Shown: positions 16,379 to 25,101 of the stretch, in pieces
Numbering within the stretch: the first letter of the stretch is position 1
Layout: each line of letters starts with the position of its first letter
Assembly: GCA_944393005.1 (NCBI GenBank)
Contig: CALXYO010000008.1
Location: 1 to 64,000 of the forward strand
DNA from: an uncultured Spirochaetales bacterium
GTDB taxonomy: Bacteria > Spirochaetota > Spirochaetia > Sphaerochaetales > Sphaerochaetaceae
Length of the DNA: 64,000 nt
Direction: 5' to 3'
Translations under genes and position numbers: made by a program
Notes under the pieces: generated by a model
The model's input: the letters and a program-made list of their open reading frames with translations, nothing else
What the model was told of the DNA's origin: nothing
Databases searched by the model: none

Positions 16379-17262
16379 TTTCTTACTCCTTGTATTTCAA
16401 TGCCATCACTAATGGATTTATAAACCCATATGCGATTTCGTTCACTATCACTTATCTGAGAAACAATGCCGTATTTTTGCAAAACACGCATTGCTTTTGA
16501 GACTGAATTAAACGAAAGTCCAACAGCTTTTGCTGCAAAAGAATTGTTTGAGATTAGGATTGCTTTTAGAAATTCATACACTGAGCAGACACTCTGGGGT
16601 AAATTCCTAATTCCTGATAATGTATCATAATCACTTGCAATAATCTGTTCATAGTACATCTGTACTTCTGCAGATTGTTTTGCTGCTTGCCCCACAGCAT
16701 TTACAAAGAACTTGATCCATCGGATATATCCACCGCTGTATTGGGTAGTTCGAAGCAAGTCAAAGTATTCGTTCTTGTTGTGGTACAAATACTCGGACAA
16801 GCATATCAGTTGCCCGGCCTCTCCAGTGACATCACGTAATGCCATTGGCACAAGAATTCGTCCGACAATACCGTTATATCGTTCAAATGGATGGATCATT
16901 TCAATTTGGTAATGTACCAGCGCTGCCTTAATCAGCGGATCAGTATTATGGTCGTTATAGAGATATGCAGAAATATCAGCCAGTGCAGGGAGTACAGCAT
17001 CCGGTGCTGTAGGGTTGTATCCTTTAAGATTTGTCTTTGCTCCCAGCCAAAAAGTTTGATGCACCCTAACATCTATCGGGGTATTCTCTGTTTCTCCATT
17101 AAGTGCGATACCACAAATCCGGCTCAAGTCAGGGGCTGCGACTTCCATACTTTTTGCTGTCTTATATGCCATTTCTAGGTTAGTGATTGGCGTTATATCA
17201 CCTTTGCCGGTGCCGCGGATAGTGAGTATTTCTTTGAAATCGGGACCATCGTAGTCGATCAT
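16375..17262 (-). CDS. Fic-family protein with altered active-site motif and C-terminal winged helix
   Basis: Fic enzymes transfer AMP or other phosphate groups to proteins. Residues 124-135 read HPFERYNGIVGR where the canonical motif is HPFx(D/E)GNGRxxR. The catalytic His124, Asn130 and the last Arg135 are kept, but the acidic Mg-binding residue is Arg and the anion-hole GNGR is YNGI. The N-terminus begins within the fold, so the usual N-terminal helices with an inhibitory (S/T)xxxE(G/N) motif appear absent. Residues 225-290 look like a winged helix (SFAAKAVGLSFNSVSKAMRVL). It is coupled to the ATPase at 15017-16378. Activity may be changed or lost; a DNA-binding regulatory role is possible. 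Confidence 0.75.
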   Translation of the reverse strand: MIDYDGPDFKEILTIRGTGKGDITPITNLEMAYKTAKSMEVAAPDLSRICGIALNGETENTPIDVRVHQTFWLGAKTNLKGYNPTAPDAVLPALADISAYLYNDHNTDPLIKAALVHYQIEMIHPFERYNGIVGRILVPMALRDVTGEAGQLICLSEYLYHNKNEYFDLLRTTQYSGGYIRWIKFFVNAVGQAAKQSAEVQMYYEQIIASDYDTLSGIRNLPQSVCSVYEFLKAILISNNSFAAKAVGLSFNSVSKAMRVLQKYGIVSQISDSERNRIWVYKSISDGIEIQGVRK

Positions 17263-17438
17263 ATGGGAATAGGCTTTGCTCCCACCCGTTGCGACTCCCG
17301 AAAGTATGCATCATTTTCAGGTCCCGGCCCAACCAGTTCCATATCCGCACCACATTGCTCCTTAAGTCCGATGCATTTATAATTACATCCTACATCGTCG
17401 CCGCGCTTCCTCATCGCATAGGCTTCGTCGGCTGTCAT
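17259..17438 (-). CDS. Small Cys-containing protein (59 aa), possibly a frameshift remnant
   Basis: A 59-aa frame from ATG 17438 ends at TGA 17259, overlapping the Fic-like start. It contains CNYKCIGLKEQCGADM, a spacing that could be a zinc-ribbon knuckle, and DAYFRES. The frame stays open upstream through a run of nine A (17459-17467, plus strand) to 17477. A second frame from ATG 17509 (MRYKEEVLEHKSP), just after AAGGAGG-like sequence, runs into that homopolymer and stops. This suggests one original gene of about 80 codons broken by a frameshift at the homopolymer, or a gene read by slippage. No family is recognised. Confidence 0.4.
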   Translation of the reverse strand: MTADEAYAMRKRGDDVGCNYKCIGLKEQCGADMELVGPGPENDAYFRESQRVGAKPIPI

Positions 17439-17514
17439 TATCTTGGATCGACCATCAGAAAAAAAAACAACGGGCTTTTATGCTCAAGAACTTCCTCCTT
17501 GTATCTCATATGTA

Positions 17515-18897
17515 CTAAATATAATATAATTTTCTAAGCTGACATCTTATATCGATATCTTTTTTCTCCATATCCCGCTCTCTGATAGCACAATATCTGA
17601 TTTTCATCCGGCTGTTGCTGTTATTCTTTATGATTATTCTTTCTGCCGGTTCTTCTGCCTGGATTACCGCATATACATCCTTTTCGCAAACAATCCGCTG
17701 GTTTTCAAACAATCGATTAAAAAATGCATGATAGGGGTGGCCACACAAGACATTGTATACCCTCTCCAAACGATCCGCATTTGTGAAATAGTTCCTCTCT
17801 TCTCCATCTTCTTCTACATCATGTCCCATAAGATACTGTATTTCACCTGCTGTAAGTCCGATGTTATACATATTCGTAGCAGCGTTCCTTCTGAACAGAT
17901 ATGCTGTTGCCTCCTTTTCTCCAATATCAATACCATTCATCCTGCATTGAAAGAGTAGTGTATCCTCCAATGCTTCCATCGTCTGGCTGTTGATTATTCC
18001 AAGTTCCCTGAACAGATCCTTTGCCGCATTTGTGAGGTATGTTGTCGTCGAGAGCGTAAAAAAATCTTTGCCACAAACCAATGGAAGTGATTCAATTTCA
18101 GATTTGTCTGAAGCGGATTCCTTAAGCATATTTTCTATCTTCTGTTTACGCTTCATGAGAAACTCGAAAAGAAAATCAAAACAAGGTATTACTCTGATGG
18201 CGTTTTTTGTTTTTCCTCCTGCCTTCCGTTCTGTCGAATTGATTTTGCTGGTTTTTGTTACATAAATCAGAGGGATTTCTTTTTCCCTGTGCAGTAATCT
18301 CACATCATTGAAGTCCAATCCACACGCTTCGTTATTCCGCAGCCCAAGAAAGAACATCAAAGCTATCCCTATGTCGGTTCCTTTGCAACTTTCCGGGTCA
18401 AGATCATTGAACCAACTCAATAGTTTTTTTTCCTCGGCGATTGAAAATGACTTTCGAGTCAATTGCATACGCCGGACAACTTCACCTCTTTTTTTGTTAT
18501 CCTGGGTCAACAACCCGCTTTTATTCCAAAAGATTTTATCTTCATATTCATTGTTCAGGAACCCGACTTCATATACACGCCATAACAACAAGGTGCATCT
18601 TTCTATCGATTGTTCCGTATAATCTCTGTTTTTTTTCTTGATGCGATCAATGATAGCAAGCAAATCCTCTTCGGTGTATTCCGATGCAGGCAGATTTAAT
18701 GGGATTTCCGGAAAGATCACGGCCTTGTATATGCCCAGGTATGTCTTGAAAGTTTCAGGACTGTACCAATTATTGTCGATTGTCTTGACATCCATATCTT
18801 GCTTGTCATTGCTGAAATACTTCTGGAACATGCCTATGAAGTTTAATTTCCCTGTGCTTGTAACAAGCGGATAACCGTCTGTAATATGTTGTTCCAC
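17515..18897 (-). CDS. Tyrosine recombinase (460 aa), likely island integrase subunit
   Basis: The C-terminal two-thirds has the tyrosine-recombinase fold: the first catalytic Arg187 in LGLRNNEACGL, a YLFRRNAAT box (333-341) giving the second Arg but with Tyr instead of the usual His, GHD at 358-360, and Tyr370 in ERNYF as the candidate nucleophile. The N-terminal 140 residues resemble a core-binding domain. GTG 18897 follows the stop of the upstream 1043-aa gene with no spacing (TAAGTG), so the two are coupled. Location next to the guaA 3' end suggests this pair moved the island. The family is divergent; catalytic competence is inference. Confidence 0.7.
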   Translation of the reverse strand: MEQHITDGYPLVTSTGKLNFIGMFQKYFSNDKQDMDVKTIDNNWYSPETFKTYLGIYKAVIFPEIPLNLPASEYTEEDLLAIIDRIKKKNRDYTEQSIERCTLLLWRVYEVGFLNNEYEDKIFWNKSGLLTQDNKKRGEVVRRMQLTRKSFSIAEEKKLLSWFNDLDPESCKGTDIGIALMFFLGLRNNEACGLDFNDVRLLHREKEIPLIYVTKTSKINSTERKAGGKTKNAIRVIPCFDFLFEFLMKRKQKIENMLKESASDKSEIESLPLVCGKDFFTLSTTTYLTNAAKDLFRELGIINSQTMEALEDTLLFQCRMNGIDIGEKEATAYLFRRNAATNMYNIGLTAGEIQYLMGHDVEEDGEERNYFTNADRLERVYNVLCGHPYHAFFNRLFENQRIVCEKDVYAVIQAEEPAERIIIKNNSNSRMKIRYCAIRERDMEKKDIDIRCQLRKLYYI

Positions 18898-21800
18898 TTA
18901 TTTGGCCTCCTCTTTATCCTTGTAAAGCAACTTCGCCCCATATTCTGATTCCACCTCTATATCAACCGGATCTCCGGTGTTTGTAAAGGTTTCCAACTCT
19001 ATCTGAAGGTTCAGGTTGCTATCCAGTTTGAAATCATGTACAAGATTATCTTCAAATTCGAGCACCGTAGGGGAGAAAATAGTGTTTCCATATTCCAACA
19101 AGAAATTCACACGCCTGAGTTTTGAAAACAAAGTGAACTGGGACTTCTCATTCATATAATCACAATAATGAATCCCGAATGTTGTTTTCCTTTTGTTCCC
19201 TATGAGATAACTGACCTCGTCTTCGTTCAATCCTGCCACATCCCTTATCCAGTACTTGAAGTTTTCCCTGAAGATGTCACCTTGGTAGCTGGAAAGATTG
19301 CTCTCTTTGGTCCCTCCATTATTGTCGGGTATGTCGATGACAACATCCTCTATGTCAAGTTCTGCAAGCATGTTCTTTATCATGTAATCTAATTTGCATG
19401 GAGCATAGGAAGTTAAGAAACCAGAGCCGTCTTTTGAAGTAACTTTATCCGAAACTATGAAAAAGGATTGTATATCCTTTCCATACATTGCCTGTAGGTT
19501 CTTTTCTCGTGCCAACAAAACATTTTCGACCAACTGCATGCATGGAATTCTTCTGTAATCATCTTCAGATTCAAATGTCTTAAATGCACTACCATCGTTC
19601 GTAACCTGTTGATATATGTCAAGACAATGAAATCCAAGACTTTTAATGAGTTTGAAATCCTGCCATCTCAATGCACATACTATGTTTGATTCCAACCCGG
19701 TCACAAGCCGGATCAGAACTCCGATATATCTGATATCTTTTTTCCATCGGTCAAGGCACAAACCAATCACATTCTTGTATTCATCCAAGGTGAAAGTTTT
19801 TTTCGCCAAGGCACGCCGCACATCATTGAACGATTTCAGATTTTCTGTTTTCCCCAACAATTTGGCTTTTATGTAATCGCTTGGTTCTTTATGACATAAA
19901 CTTTTCTCCAGACCGAGGTCAAAGATATTGCCCATTAGCCGTAATATTGATTTCTCGTTGTTGAGGCGATTTTCATTACTGGAAATGAAGTCATCGATTT
20001 CATCTTCCGTAATATCGGACATGTCATACAATGCGAATTGCGATTCATAGATATCCCGGAATATTTCTTTTACTTTTTTTGATGGGTTAACAAGCAATGC
20101 TGCTTCATATAGATACATGAATGTCTTCAGGCATGGGAACTTTTTCTGTCCATACTGGTTTTCCAAATATTCTGTATATTTCTGTGTTATGACATCGCGG
20201 AAAAGGATACGCTCCGGTTCTCCTCCTTTACGTCTGGTGGCATGTGCATTAAAAGCATACTCCTCCAATATGTATTTTCTGATATCTACATCATACATAT
20301 GCGCACATACTTTTTTACTTCCTGCCAACTCTTTCCCTGTATTAGGATCCAAGGTGTATATTGTATATCTGCTTATATCTTTTCTTGATGGATGATACGC
20401 GGTAGTATACCGGATTTTTATTCCAGGAAGAAATTCAATTTCTATTCCATTTTTCCTTTCCCTTTCCTTGACCTCTTTTGTACTTCGATATTTTCCTGAT
20501 GTTATTTTTTCTGAATCCATCACCATGCAGTGGAGATGATCCAGAAATATATAGTGCTTCTCCTTTATCCGTATGACATGCGACTTCATCAACAACGTAC
20601 GGACAGCACAACCATTGTTTCGCTTCAGTAAAGCGATGCTTTTCAGCTTTGGATTTTTCAGGAACCCAATTTTCGAGGGAAGGGTGAGCAGACTATCGAT
20701 ATTCAATCCTGAATTGTCCAAATCAATATCATGCAGATGAGTGTCAGAAACTTCAACCAGAACACGAGCCTCCGGGTCAAGCTTATCCGTCAACAGAAAG
20801 TTAACATATTCACAACCGATGTTGTCGACATCAAATATGATCATTGATTGCACATTGCCGATATCCGCGCATTTTGCATACTTTTCAAATGATACGAACC
20901 TGATGTCATCTCCAACTACAACATTGCAGAAATTACGATTTCTGAAATGCAGATCCAAAATCTTTGCCTCATTCTCATCGGACATTGCAAAGGTCACATT
21001 GTAACCGCTTTTCTCTAAACTGTGTGCGTTGACAAATTTTTCTATGAAGAATAGTGAAGGATTGACTATGGATACATTTTTCAGGTTCCTACTGCTTTTT
21101 AATTCCGTAGTGATCTTTTCAAATATTATGCCGCATTCAATAGAAACATTGGTTGCCATCGCCTTGAATCTTCCATCATTTCCACCTGAGCGGACTCGGA
21201 CGCCCATGCGCAACATTTTCAACACATCCAAGGGACTGTTCCCGTTCATGCAATCCATTACCTGATTGTATGCTTCATGCCTTTTCACAACATCGTTGCC
21301 GATAGTTGAGAAATGAATTTTTTTACTGAAGTTTTCTTTGAAATTATCGAAGCTTATATATTGATCGGCGGCACGTAGAGAATAGAATTTTTCTACAATA
21401 GCAAACTGGTTTTTTCGCGGTTCATTCAGTACGCTTTTCAGAGTCATTCCGGCCTGTGCCAATTCGCTGTTTTCCAGCACAGGCTCTTTCTCCGCTGGAA
21501 AGCAAAAAACACAACGCAAAAAATCTTTGAATAGGAATTTGGGAATCAGCTTTGTCCTATGAATCTGATTGGCTTTGTAGCTATATGCCTTATACATCTT
21601 TTTCAACATCTGCTCGCTTGATGCATCATTTTCGTAATCAAAAAGTTCTGATAATTTGTCGAATGTCACAAGGTTTTTTTCGTGAACAGAAAGAATCCCA
21701 ATAGCAACTGTGGAATCTAGTTCAGACTCGGACTTTCGGAAAAGAATGGAAAGGCCGTCTGGATCAGATACCAAAGAAGTCGCATAAGCCCTGATAAACA

Positions 21801-22029
21801 ATAGAAGCGGGGTTTTACTTATTATCTTATGAATTTTCTGATATTCATCCGTATCCCTATCAAATACGACAAAAAAACGGCTGCGGGCATCCAGCCCCAA
21901 TTTTACATTCAACCAAACTCTTAATATGTCTATATCGCTCAGCTGTTCATCCAACCCTGAACATGAAGCGATCATCTTCGCTAGCGCGCTTCCTCGTGCC
22001 GTCCTGAAAAGTGCTAAATTTTGTGTCAT
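18898..22029 (-). CDS. Large protein with degenerate tyrosine-recombinase C-terminus (1043 aa)
   Basis: The C-terminal 330 residues parallel a tyrosine recombinase. VTGLESNIVCALRWQDF matches the first-Arg box with Glu in place of Arg; GDIFRENFKYW matches the His-x-x-Arg box with only the Arg kept; IGNKRKTTFGIHYCDY matches the GH...Tyr box with Asn for His. The catalytic set is therefore incomplete. The N-terminal 500 residues are unrecognised, with a Rossmann-like stretch (IIFDVDNIGCEYVNFLLTD, ARVLVEVSDT) that could be a methyltransferase-like fold. It directly precedes the 460-aa recombinase gene. I infer a structural or DNA-binding partner of that recombinase. No good ribosome site precedes ATG 22029. 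Confidence 0.6.
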   Translation of the reverse strand: MTQNLALFRTARGSALAKMIASCSGLDEQLSDIDILRVWLNVKLGLDARSRFFVVFDRDTDEYQKIHKIISKTPLLLFIRAYATSLVSDPDGLSILFRKSESELDSTVAIGILSVHEKNLVTFDKLSELFDYENDASSEQMLKKMYKAYSYKANQIHRTKLIPKFLFKDFLRCVFCFPAEKEPVLENSELAQAGMTLKSVLNEPRKNQFAIVEKFYSLRAADQYISFDNFKENFSKKIHFSTIGNDVVKRHEAYNQVMDCMNGNSPLDVLKMLRMGVRVRSGGNDGRFKAMATNVSIECGIIFEKITTELKSSRNLKNVSIVNPSLFFIEKFVNAHSLEKSGYNVTFAMSDENEAKILDLHFRNRNFCNVVVGDDIRFVSFEKYAKCADIGNVQSMIIFDVDNIGCEYVNFLLTDKLDPEARVLVEVSDTHLHDIDLDNSGLNIDSLLTLPSKIGFLKNPKLKSIALLKRNNGCAVRTLLMKSHVIRIKEKHYIFLDHLHCMVMDSEKITSGKYRSTKEVKERERKNGIEIEFLPGIKIRYTTAYHPSRKDISRYTIYTLDPNTGKELAGSKKVCAHMYDVDIRKYILEEYAFNAHATRRKGGEPERILFRDVITQKYTEYLENQYGQKKFPCLKTFMYLYEAALLVNPSKKVKEIFRDIYESQFALYDMSDITEDEIDDFISSNENRLNNEKSILRLMGNIFDLGLEKSLCHKEPSDYIKAKLLGKTENLKSFNDVRRALAKKTFTLDEYKNVIGLCLDRWKKDIRYIGVLIRLVTGLESNIVCALRWQDFKLIKSLGFHCLDIYQQVTNDGSAFKTFESEDDYRRIPCMQLVENVLLAREKNLQAMYGKDIQSFFIVSDKVTSKDGSGFLTSYAPCKLDYMIKNMLAELDIEDVVIDIPDNNGGTKESNLSSYQGDIFRENFKYWIRDVAGLNEDEVSYLIGNKRKTTFGIHYCDYMNEKSQFTLFSKLRRVNFLLEYGNTIFSPTVLEFEDNLVHDFKLDSNLNLQIELETFTNTGDPVDIEVESEYGAKLLYKDKEEAK

Positions 22030-22038
22030 CTTGTAATA

Positions 22039-22066
22039 ATACTATCGTAATCGGGTAATAATGCAA
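22039..22066 (-). promoter_or_regulatory. Possible promoter of the recombinase pair
   Basis: On the minus strand TTGCAT, 16 bases, TAGTAT precede ATG 22029 by about 9 bases. Transcription from it would give a nearly leaderless mRNA, consistent with the missing ribosome site. Confidence 0.3.
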
Positions 22067-22147
22067 CTATTTTTTTTATCTTATCGTACCAAATCCAATC
22101 TATTTATTGCATTTTTATTGCAGTCCTTAATAATTTTTTTATAAAAA

Positions 22148-22175
22148 TACCCGTTAAACATAAATTTAACGGGTA
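22148..22175. terminator. Bidirectional intrinsic terminator downstream of guaA
   Basis: TACCCGTTAAA and TTTAACGGGTA form a perfect 11-bp stem with a 6-base loop, with A-rich sequence before and after, giving U-runs on both strands. It lies 70 bp downstream of the guaA stop and separates guaA from the recombinase promoter. Confidence 0.8.
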
Positions 22176-22244
22176 AAAATTTATGATTACATAAAAAATA
22201 TTATCATTTTTTACTGATTTGCAATACATGTAAACCGATGTATG

Positions 22245-22798
22245 TCACTCCCATTCGATCGTCGCCGGCGGTTTTGACGTAATGTCATAGAGGACTCTGT
22301 TCACCGCACTGACTTCGTTGCATATGCGGCTGGCACACTTCTGCATCACATCATACGGCAGACGGTACCAGTCGGCAGTCATTGCATCCTGGCTTGTGAC
22401 TGCACGAAGAGTACACACTTCCCTGTATGTTCTCTCATCACCCTGCACTCCCACACTCTTTACAGGAAGAAGATCTGCAAGTGCCTGCCATATCTCGCCA
22501 TAAAGACCTGCCTTTCTTATCTCGTCAATGAAGATCGCGTCGATTTCCCTCAATGCATCAAGGCGTTCCTTCGTAACCTCTCCGATACATCGCACGCCGA
22601 GACCGGGACCTGGGAACGGATGGCGGTTCACAAGCTCGTCAGGAAGACCGAGCTCCTTGCCAAGAGCCCTCACCTCATCCTTGAAAAGCTCTTTGAGAGG
22701 CTCAAGCAGCTTCCACTTGAGATCAGATGGGAGACCGCCAACATTGTGATGGGACTTTATCGTTGCAGTAGGACCTCCAAACGGGCTCCTGCTTTCCA
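22245..22798 (-). other. guaA 3' portion with presumed island attachment site at its end
   Basis: The last codons ATC GAA TGG GAG TGA (22245-22259) are the counterpart of the site at 1250-1269. The guaA 3' end is a recognised integration hotspot, and here the recombinase pair lies directly beside it. The exact crossover bases cannot be fixed from one sequence; only the extreme 3' end of this interval is expected to take part. Confidence 0.4.
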
Positions 22799-23798
22799 CA
22801 ATATCAGGATAGAGAGTACCCTGTGCAAGATAGGAAATATCACCGCACTTGCGGGCTTCGTTATAGAAAGTGTCCACAAACAGCTTTCCTATCGTCTTCC
22901 TCTTGTCTTCAGGATCGGTTTTTCCCTTGAGGGCGGCAAGGAATGCATCCTCTGCATCAGCATACTGGAGCCTTATGTTGAAATGCTGTCCGAAAAGAGA
23001 AAGGACGTTTTCAGCCTCGCCTTTTCTCAACATGCCGTTATTGACGAAGACACATACAAGCTGGTCCCCGATAGCCTTGTGAATGAGAAGAGCGGCAACG
23101 GATGAATCGACACCGCCGGACAGGCCGCACAGGACATTCTTATCCCCCACTTCCTCTCTTATCGCATCAACCGCCTCATTTATGAAGCTGCCCATGTTCC
23201 AGTCAGCATTGGCATGGCAGATGTCAATCACGAAGTTGCGAAGCATCTTCTGTCCTTCAAGCGAATGAACGACTTCCGGGTGGAACTGGACACCGTAGAA
23301 ATTCCTCTTCCTGTCCTCAACTGCCGTATATGGGCAGCTCTCTGTTCTTGCAATCTGTCTGAAACCTTCCGGAATGGAAGCAACCCTGTCCCCGTGGCTC
23401 ATCCACACCTGTGAGTTTCTGCTGACTCCCTCAAAAAGAGGAGATGCAGCGATTATGTCAATATTGGCTATTCCGTACTCCTTGTGTTCAGGGCATTCAA
23501 CCTCTCCTCCGAGCATCTTGCTCATCACCTGAAGGCCATAGCAGATACCGAATATCGGGAGGCCCATCCTGAACACTTCGCTATCAGGTCTGGGGCTTCC
23601 TTCCTGAGTGACGGAAGCGGGACCGCCTGAGAAGATTATGCCCTTCACATTGCCAAGTGCCCTTATCTCATCGGCAGTGGCATTAAAGGGAAGAATCTGT
23701 GAATAGACACCGAGTTCCCTGACACGGCGTGCGATCAGCTGGCTGTACTGCGCACCGAAATCAAGAACAACAACACAATCATGAATCACTTTACTCAT
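22245..23798 (-). CDS. guaA: GMP synthase (glutamine-hydrolysing)
   Basis: This cytosolic enzyme converts XMP to GMP using ATP and glutamine. The order is a class I amidotransferase domain (VVLDFGAQYSQLIARRVRE at the start; nucleophile Cys in FGICYGLQ; His/Glu in QFHPEV), the ATP-pyrophosphatase domain with the P-loop LSGGVDSSV, and the GMPS dimerisation domain ending in PPATIEWE. The length of 517 aa is standard. ATG 23798 follows GAGGAA; the frame also allows TTG 23801. It is the last gene of a long minus-strand operon, 12 bp after an ECF transporter S component, and ends in a strong terminator region. Confidence 0.97.
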   Translation of the reverse strand: MSKVIHDCVVVLDFGAQYSQLIARRVRELGVYSQILPFNATADEIRALGNVKGIIFSGGPASVTQEGSPRPDSEVFRMGLPIFGICYGLQVMSKMLGGEVECPEHKEYGIANIDIIAASPLFEGVSRNSQVWMSHGDRVASIPEGFRQIARTESCPYTAVEDRKRNFYGVQFHPEVVHSLEGQKMLRNFVIDICHANADWNMGSFINEAVDAIREEVGDKNVLCGLSGGVDSSVAALLIHKAIGDQLVCVFVNNGMLRKGEAENVLSLFGQHFNIRLQYADAEDAFLAALKGKTDPEDKRKTIGKLFVDTFYNEARKCGDISYLAQGTLYPDIVESRSPFGGPTATIKSHHNVGGLPSDLKWKLLEPLKELFKDEVRALGKELGLPDELVNRHPFPGPGLGVRCIGEVTKERLDALREIDAIFIDEIRKAGLYGEIWQALADLLPVKSVGVQGDERTYREVCTLRAVTSQDAMTADWYRLPYDVMQKCASRICNEVSAVNRVLYDITSKPPATIEWE

Positions 23799-23812
23799 CA
23801 ATCATTCCTCAA

Positions 23813-24328
23813 TTACCAGGCAAAAGATGCGACTGGCGGATAAGCTTTTCTGACAGCTTTGCTGAGAACCAAGCCGAAAACAGAACCGACAATACTTTGT
23901 ACCAGATTACCCGGCACATCCGCAATAGCCGCCTCGAAACCTACCAGCATCAGGGCAGAAAGCAGATAATAGCCGCCGGTCACTATGATGACACCGCAGA
24001 CACCCGCAAGAACGTTGAATGCCATTCTGTCCTTTCCGCCTTTCACGATAAGTGCCATCACAAGACCTTCAATACCATGAACAAGGAAACTCACAACCGC
24101 CCACTGGGCATAACCTCCGGCAAGGTCCGCAAAAGCGGGGCCGAGTGCTCCTGCAACGGCTGCACTAACCGGGCCGAGAGTGAAAGCACAGAATGCAATT
24201 GCGACATCGCACAGATTAAGATAACCGCTTCCAAGCGGAATACGTATGACCATTGTAAAAACAGCTACAAGTGCAATTGCGATCGCAAGAGTTGCAATCC
24301 TGAGTGTTGTTTTCTTATCGCTGCTCAT
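23813..24328 (-). CDS. ECF transporter S component (substrate-binding membrane subunit)
   Basis: This integral membrane protein (171 aa, five to six hydrophobic segments) supplies vitamin or precursor specificity to an energy-coupling-factor importer. After the first membrane helix it carries GSGYLNLCDVAIAF and a GALGPAFADLAGGYAQWA segment, typical of the PF07155/HmpT-like S-component group. The substrate cannot be read from sequence; thiamine precursors, riboflavin-like compounds and others are transported by this group. ATG 24328 follows GGGAGG and overlaps the EcfT stop (TGATG). EcfT and EcfA lie directly upstream, so this is a dedicated rather than shared ECF module. Confidence 0.85.
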   Translation of the reverse strand: MSSDKKTTLRIATLAIAIALVAVFTMVIRIPLGSGYLNLCDVAIAFCAFTLGPVSAAVAGALGPAFADLAGGYAQWAVVSFLVHGIEGLVMALIVKGGKDRMAFNVLAGVCGVIIVTGGYYLLSALMLVGFEAAIADVPGNLVQSIVGSVFGLVLSKAVRKAYPPVASFAW

Positions 24329-25101
24329 CAAAGAAGCCTCCCGAGCATAAAAATAATCAGGGCAATACTAAGACTTACGGCAAAGTGTGTAAATAAGTTT
24401 TTCCCCCTGTTTTCCAGTATTTTGTAATGGGTGCGTTTTTCCTTCCTTCCGTACCCGCGGAGATCTATGGCCCCGGCGGTAAGCGGTATTGACCTGAGCG
24501 CAGAGACCACTGCAGAGACAAGACTCGGCAGTATGGAGGCAAACGGCCTTCTTCTCTGTCCCTCCTCATCAGGAGAAGGCAGCCTCAGGCTCTGGGACTC
24601 CCTGATCTGATGAAACGTCGCGGCAAGTTCGGGAATGAATCTTGATGCGATGGACAGGACCATTGCCGCGGAAGGAGGAAGGCGGAACCATTCAAGTGCC
24701 AGAAGTATCTCCTCGCTGCGTGAGGTCTGTACAAGAAGCGAGAAAAGAAGCGAGATATTTATGAACCGTCCTGCAATCAGGAGAAAATTATCAAGAGCTT
24801 CTTTCGTAAGAACGGTAAAGGAGCCTGCCATGAGCAGAGCTGTACCGTTTCTGTACCCAAGCGGCATGAAGATGAACATTATGATGATCATGGGCAGGAT
24901 GAGAAGCATGCTGCCAGTGCTTTTCTTCCAGCCGTTCTCAATGACGGAAAAAAGGAAAAGAGAGGCTGCCAGCAGATACAGGAACCATAAATGAGCAATG
25001 AAGAACACTGCCGCAGTCATGGCGATGGTGAATACAAGTTTTGAACGCACATCGAATCTATGGTAGATGCCGTCTTTTCTCACATAGCTGTCAGATCTCA
25101 T
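24328..25101 (-). CDS. ecfT: ECF transporter transmembrane subunit EcfT
   Basis: EcfT couples the two ABC ATPase domains to the S component. The 257-aa protein has several hydrophobic segments in the first 140 residues (FTIAMTAAVFFIAHLWFLYL, MLLILPMIIIMFIFMPL) and, in the cytoplasmic part, Arg-containing coupling motifs (ASRFIPELAATFHQ and SAVVSALRSIPLTAGAIDLRGYG). A final membrane helix ends the protein. ATG 25101 lies inside the end of the EcfA gene (11-bp overlap), and the S component follows with a one-base overlap, so the module is translated as a unit. Confidence 0.9.
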   Translation of the reverse strand: MRSDSYVRKDGIYHRFDVRSKLVFTIAMTAAVFFIAHLWFLYLLAASLFLFSVIENGWKKSTGSMLLILPMIIIMFIFMPLGYRNGTALLMAGSFTVLTKEALDNFLLIAGRFINISLLFSLLVQTSRSEEILLALEWFRLPPSAAMVLSIASRFIPELAATFHQIRESQSLRLPSPDEEGQRRRPFASILPSLVSAVVSALRSIPLTAGAIDLRGYGRKEKRTHYKILENRGKNLFTHFAVSLSIALIIFMLGRLL

